Part shown: in pieces, positions 62,143 through 64,000 of the stretch
How the letters are laid out: each line of letters starts with the position of its first letter
Numbering within the stretch: the stretch's first letter is position 1
Source of the DNA: Cohnella candidum
Lineage (GTDB): Bacteria > Bacillota > Bacilli > Paenibacillales > Paenibacillaceae
Length of the DNA stretch: 64,000 bases
Assembly: GCF_003713065.1 (NCBI RefSeq)
Contig: NZ_CP033433.1
Location: forward strand, 1-64,000
Reading direction: 5' to 3'
The notes under the pieces: model-generated
What the model was told of the DNA's origin: nothing
Database searches by the model: none
Seen by the model: only the letters and a program-made list of their open reading frames with translations
Translations under genes and position numbers: made by a program

Positions 62143-63126
62143 ATGAGATTCGGCATTATCGGAACCAATTGGATCGCGGATCGTTTTCTGGCGGCGGCTC
62201 GGGAAGTCCAAGGCTTCGAGCTGACGGCGGTTTATTCTCGGACCGAGGAGAAGGCCAAGGAGTTCGCGGCCAAGTATGGCGCGGCTCATACGTTTACGGA
62301 TATCGGGCAGATGGCGGACAGCGGCCTCATCGACGCGGTGTATATCGCCAGCCCGAACTTCCTACACGCAGAGCAGTCCATTCTCTGCATGGATCACGGA
62401 ATCCACGTGCTCTGCGAAAAGCCGGCCGCGTCGAACGCCCGGGAATTCCGGTCGATGGCGAAAGCGGCGAAACGGAACGGAGTCGTGTTCATGGAAGCCA
62501 TGAAGTCGACGCTGCTTCCGAACTTCCAAGCGATACAAGAAAACCTGCCGAAACTGGGGAAGGTGCGCCGGTATTTGGCCAGCTACTGCCAATACTCGTC
62601 GCGCTACGACGCGTACAAGCGGGGAGAGCTGCCGAATGCGTTCAATCCCTCGCTGTCGAACGGGTCCTTGATGGATTTGGGCGTGTACGGGATCTACCCG
62701 CTCGTCGTCCTGTTCGGAAAGCCGGACGCGATCAAAGCGAGTGGAGTGTTGCTGGAATCCGGCGCCGACGGCGAAGGCAGCATCCTGCTGCAGTACCCGG
62801 ACATGGACGCCGTCATTATGTATTCCAAAATCACCGACTCCTCGCTTCCCTCGGAGATTCAAGGAGAGAACGGCTGCATGGCGATCCACGGGATCAGCCA
62901 GCCGCACAAGGTGGAGATCCGCTACCGGGACGGAAGTACGGAAGACCTGACGAAGCCTCAGAGCGAGCATACGATGGCTTACGAAATCCGTGAGTTTGTC
63001 GGTTTGATCGAAGCGGGGCTTTCGGAATCGCCGACAAACACCCATGAAAGATCGCTTCTGACACTGGAAATCATGGACGAAGCGAGAAGGCAGATCGGGC
63101 TCGTATTCCCGGCGGACCAACAATAG
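62143..63126 (+). CDS. Gfo/Idh/MocA family oxidoreductase
   Basis: A 327-residue NAD(P)-dependent dehydrogenase. The Rossmann motif is G-I-I-G-T-N-W-I-A-D-R-F, followed by V-Y-I-A-S-P-N-F-L-H and the family motif C-E-K-P-A-A-S-N; M-D-L-G-V-Y-G-I-Y-P is the second-domain signature. AGAAGGAG precedes the ATG. It is the last gene of a possible three-gene unit with the two small proteins. Substrate unknown; a sugar or inositol-like compound is usual for the family. Confidence 0.88.
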   Translation: MRFGIIGTNWIADRFLAAAREVQGFELTAVYSRTEEKAKEFAAKYGAAHTFTDIGQMADSGLIDAVYIASPNFLHAEQSILCMDHGIHVLCEKPAASNAREFRSMAKAAKRNGVVFMEAMKSTLLPNFQAIQENLPKLGKVRRYLASYCQYSSRYDAYKRGELPNAFNPSLSNGSLMDLGVYGIYPLVVLFGKPDAIKASGVLLESGADGEGSILLQYPDMDAVIMYSKITDSSLPSEIQGENGCMAIHGISQPHKVEIRYRDGSTEDLTKPQSEHTMAYEIREFVGLIEAGLSESPTNTHERSLLTLEIMDEARRQIGLVFPADQQ

Positions 63127-63133
63127 CAACAGT

Positions 63134-63164
63134 AAAGGCGTCGCGATAGCGGCGCCTTTTTTTT
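63134..63164 (+). terminator. rho-independent terminator
   Basis: AAAGGCG (63134-63140) and CGCCTTT (63153-63159) enclose a smaller GC/GC helix and are followed by eight T residues. Confidence 0.85.
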
Positions 63165-63183
63165 AGGTAAAAGCACTCGCGAA

Positions 63184-63370
63184 GTTATTGCTTTTCGGCA
63201 CTAAAATGGATCTCTGGATCGGCTGGACCGCAGAGTTATTGCTTTTGGACACTAAAAGCTTGCTTTTACCTGCGCATCCACGGTGAAACAGGCGATTTAG
63301 CGTCGAAAAGCAATAAAACGACCTTGCTTTCGCGATCGAATCCGAAGTTAGTGCCCAAAAGCAATAAAAC
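63184..63370. repeat. quadruple-repeat intergenic element C
   Basis: Four copies of a 21-23-base motif with core ATTGCTTTT and CACTAA end: forward at 63184-63204 and 63235-63255, reversed at 63297-63319 and 63348-63370. Start-to-start steps are 51, 62 and 51 bases. It occupies the 364-base gap between the oxidoreductase and speD; the rest (63371-63490) holds the presumable speD leader, in which I found no clear promoter. Confidence 0.85.
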
Positions 63371-63490
63371 GGGGCGCGGCGACGGTGGAGCGATCGCAGT
63401 TGCGGTTGGCGGTGTCCGATCCGGGCGCCTTTTAACTTTCCAACAAAAGGGGGAATAATACCTATTGCCTAATCGAAAGGAGCCGTGACC

Positions 63491-64000
63491 ATGAAGCTGA
63501 CGCCCGAGCAAGTCATCACGCTGCACGGATTCAACAACCTGACGAAGACCTTGAGTTTTAACATGTACGATATTTGCTATACGAAAACCGAGGAAGAGCG
63601 GGACGCCTATCTCGAGTACATCGACGAGCAGTACAATTCCGACAGGCTCAAAAACATCCTGAAGGACGTCGCCGACATCATCGGAGCCCATACGCTGAAC
63701 ATCGCCCAGCAGGACTACGTCCCCCAAGGGGCCAGCGTCACGATGCTCGTGTCCGAGGGGCCGATCGTCGAGGTTCCGACCGAGCATTACGACGAATCGC
63801 CGGGCCCGCTGCCGGAGTCGGTCGTCATTCAACTGGACAAAAGCCACGTCACCGTCCATACCTACCCGGAATACCACCCGAACGGCGGCATCAGTACCTT
63901 CCGCGCGGACATCGACGTCTCAACCTGCGGAGAAATCTCGCCGCTCAAGGCGCTCAACTATTTAATCCACTCGTTCGACACCGACATCATGACGATCGAC
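63491..64000 (+). CDS. speD: S-adenosylmethionine decarboxylase proenzyme, E. coli type (3' end outside window)
   Basis: The first 170 residues of SpeD, which decarboxylates S-adenosylmethionine for spermidine synthesis. The proenzyme cleaves itself before a Ser that becomes the pyruvoyl cofactor, here K117-S118 in Q-L-D-K-S-H-V. The block [17 protein letters not shown] is diagnostic. The closest match I know is the long E. coli-type enzyme, not the short B. subtilis/Thermotoga type. AAAGGAG lies nine bases before the ATG. The frame is open at the window end, so this is truncation by the window, not decay. Confidence 0.95.
   Translation, partial: MKLTPEQVITLHGFNNLTKTLSFNMYDICYTKTEEERDAYLEYIDEQYNSDRLKNILKDVADIIGAHTLNIAQQDYVPQGASVTMLVSEGPIVEVPTEHYDESPGPLPESVVIQLDKSHVTVHTYPEYHPNGGISTFRADIDVSTCGEISPLKALNYLIHSFDTDIMTID

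Noticed and set aside
1..64000. tRNA, rRNA or phage genes
   Set aside because: No CCA-ended cloverleaf, rRNA-like stretch, integrase or structural phage gene was seen on reading both strands; a tRNAscan/Infernal run would settle it.

Overview
This 64-kb window looks like chromosome of a moderately GC-rich Gram-positive of the Paenibacillaceae (Paenibacillus or Cohnella type). The reasons are strong AGGAGG-type ribosome sites, a YesM/YesN two-component pair next to a lipoprotein solute-binding protein and two permeases, SLH-anchored surface enzymes, CcpA-type cre sites, a CIRCE element and a GGDEF/EAL repertoire. No tRNA, rRNA, CRISPR array or phage module was seen. The genus is inferred from gene content only.

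Layout. 0-2.4 kb: end of an alpha/beta hydrolase, then an ABC ATPase/permease pair. 2.4-17 kb: a divergent galactoside locus. A leftward arm (two permeases and a cytoplasmic GH36-like enzyme) faces a rightward arm (YesN regulator, YesM kinase, solute-binding lipoprotein, secreted GH36-like enzyme with a CBM32, classical GH36 alpha-galactosidase). 17-19.3 kb: an AT-richer pair (PD-(D/E)XK-like nuclease plus an unknown partner) and a DNA-alkylation-repair protein. 19.3-26.3 kb: a 2234-residue SLH-anchored GH13 amylase/pullulanase behind a promoter with a cre box, a terminator inside the leader and a 20-bp perfect palindrome. 26.4-30.5 kb: small genes (CsaA, DHFR-like, AlkZ-like, TetR, DUF4180, FGE-like). 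30.7-36.9 kb: a LacI-controlled operon like the rhizobial thu operons (binding protein, two permeases, Gfo/Idh/MocA, ThuA). 37-41.3 kb: MATE exporter with an upstream mini-ORF, MHYT-GGDEF-EAL protein, methionine aminopeptidase. 41.9-45.9 kb: secreted GH2 enzyme with PA14. 45.96-47.23 kb: a complete IS3-family element. 47.4-53.4 kb: DUF445 protein, a leftward flavin electron-transfer trio (FMN-binding, ApbE, RnfD-like), an OmpR/kinase pair and a coiled-coil protein. 53.8-58 kb: htpG behind CIRCE, then PAS-GGDEF-EAL. 58-64 kb: SWIM-SNF2 helicase, two small proteins, an oxidoreductase and the start of speD.

How it works together. Most of the window takes up and breaks down plant or microbial glycans. 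Large secreted enzymes release oligosaccharides, two ABC importers take them up, and intracellular GH36 or dehydrogenase enzymes finish the job. Neither importer locus encodes its ATPase, so a shared MsmX-type ATPase encoded elsewhere is implied. Cre-like boxes at 9.96, 19.31 and 41.82 kb suggest common carbon catabolite control.

The most unusual signal is not a gene. Three intergenic gaps (41411-41595, 53548-53736, 63184-63370) each hold a roughly 187-bp element. Each is built of four copies of a 21-26-bp motif in forward-forward-reverse-reverse order, with start-to-start steps of about 50, 61 and 51 bp. The motif sequence differs completely between the three elements while the geometry is kept. 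I do not recognise this architecture.
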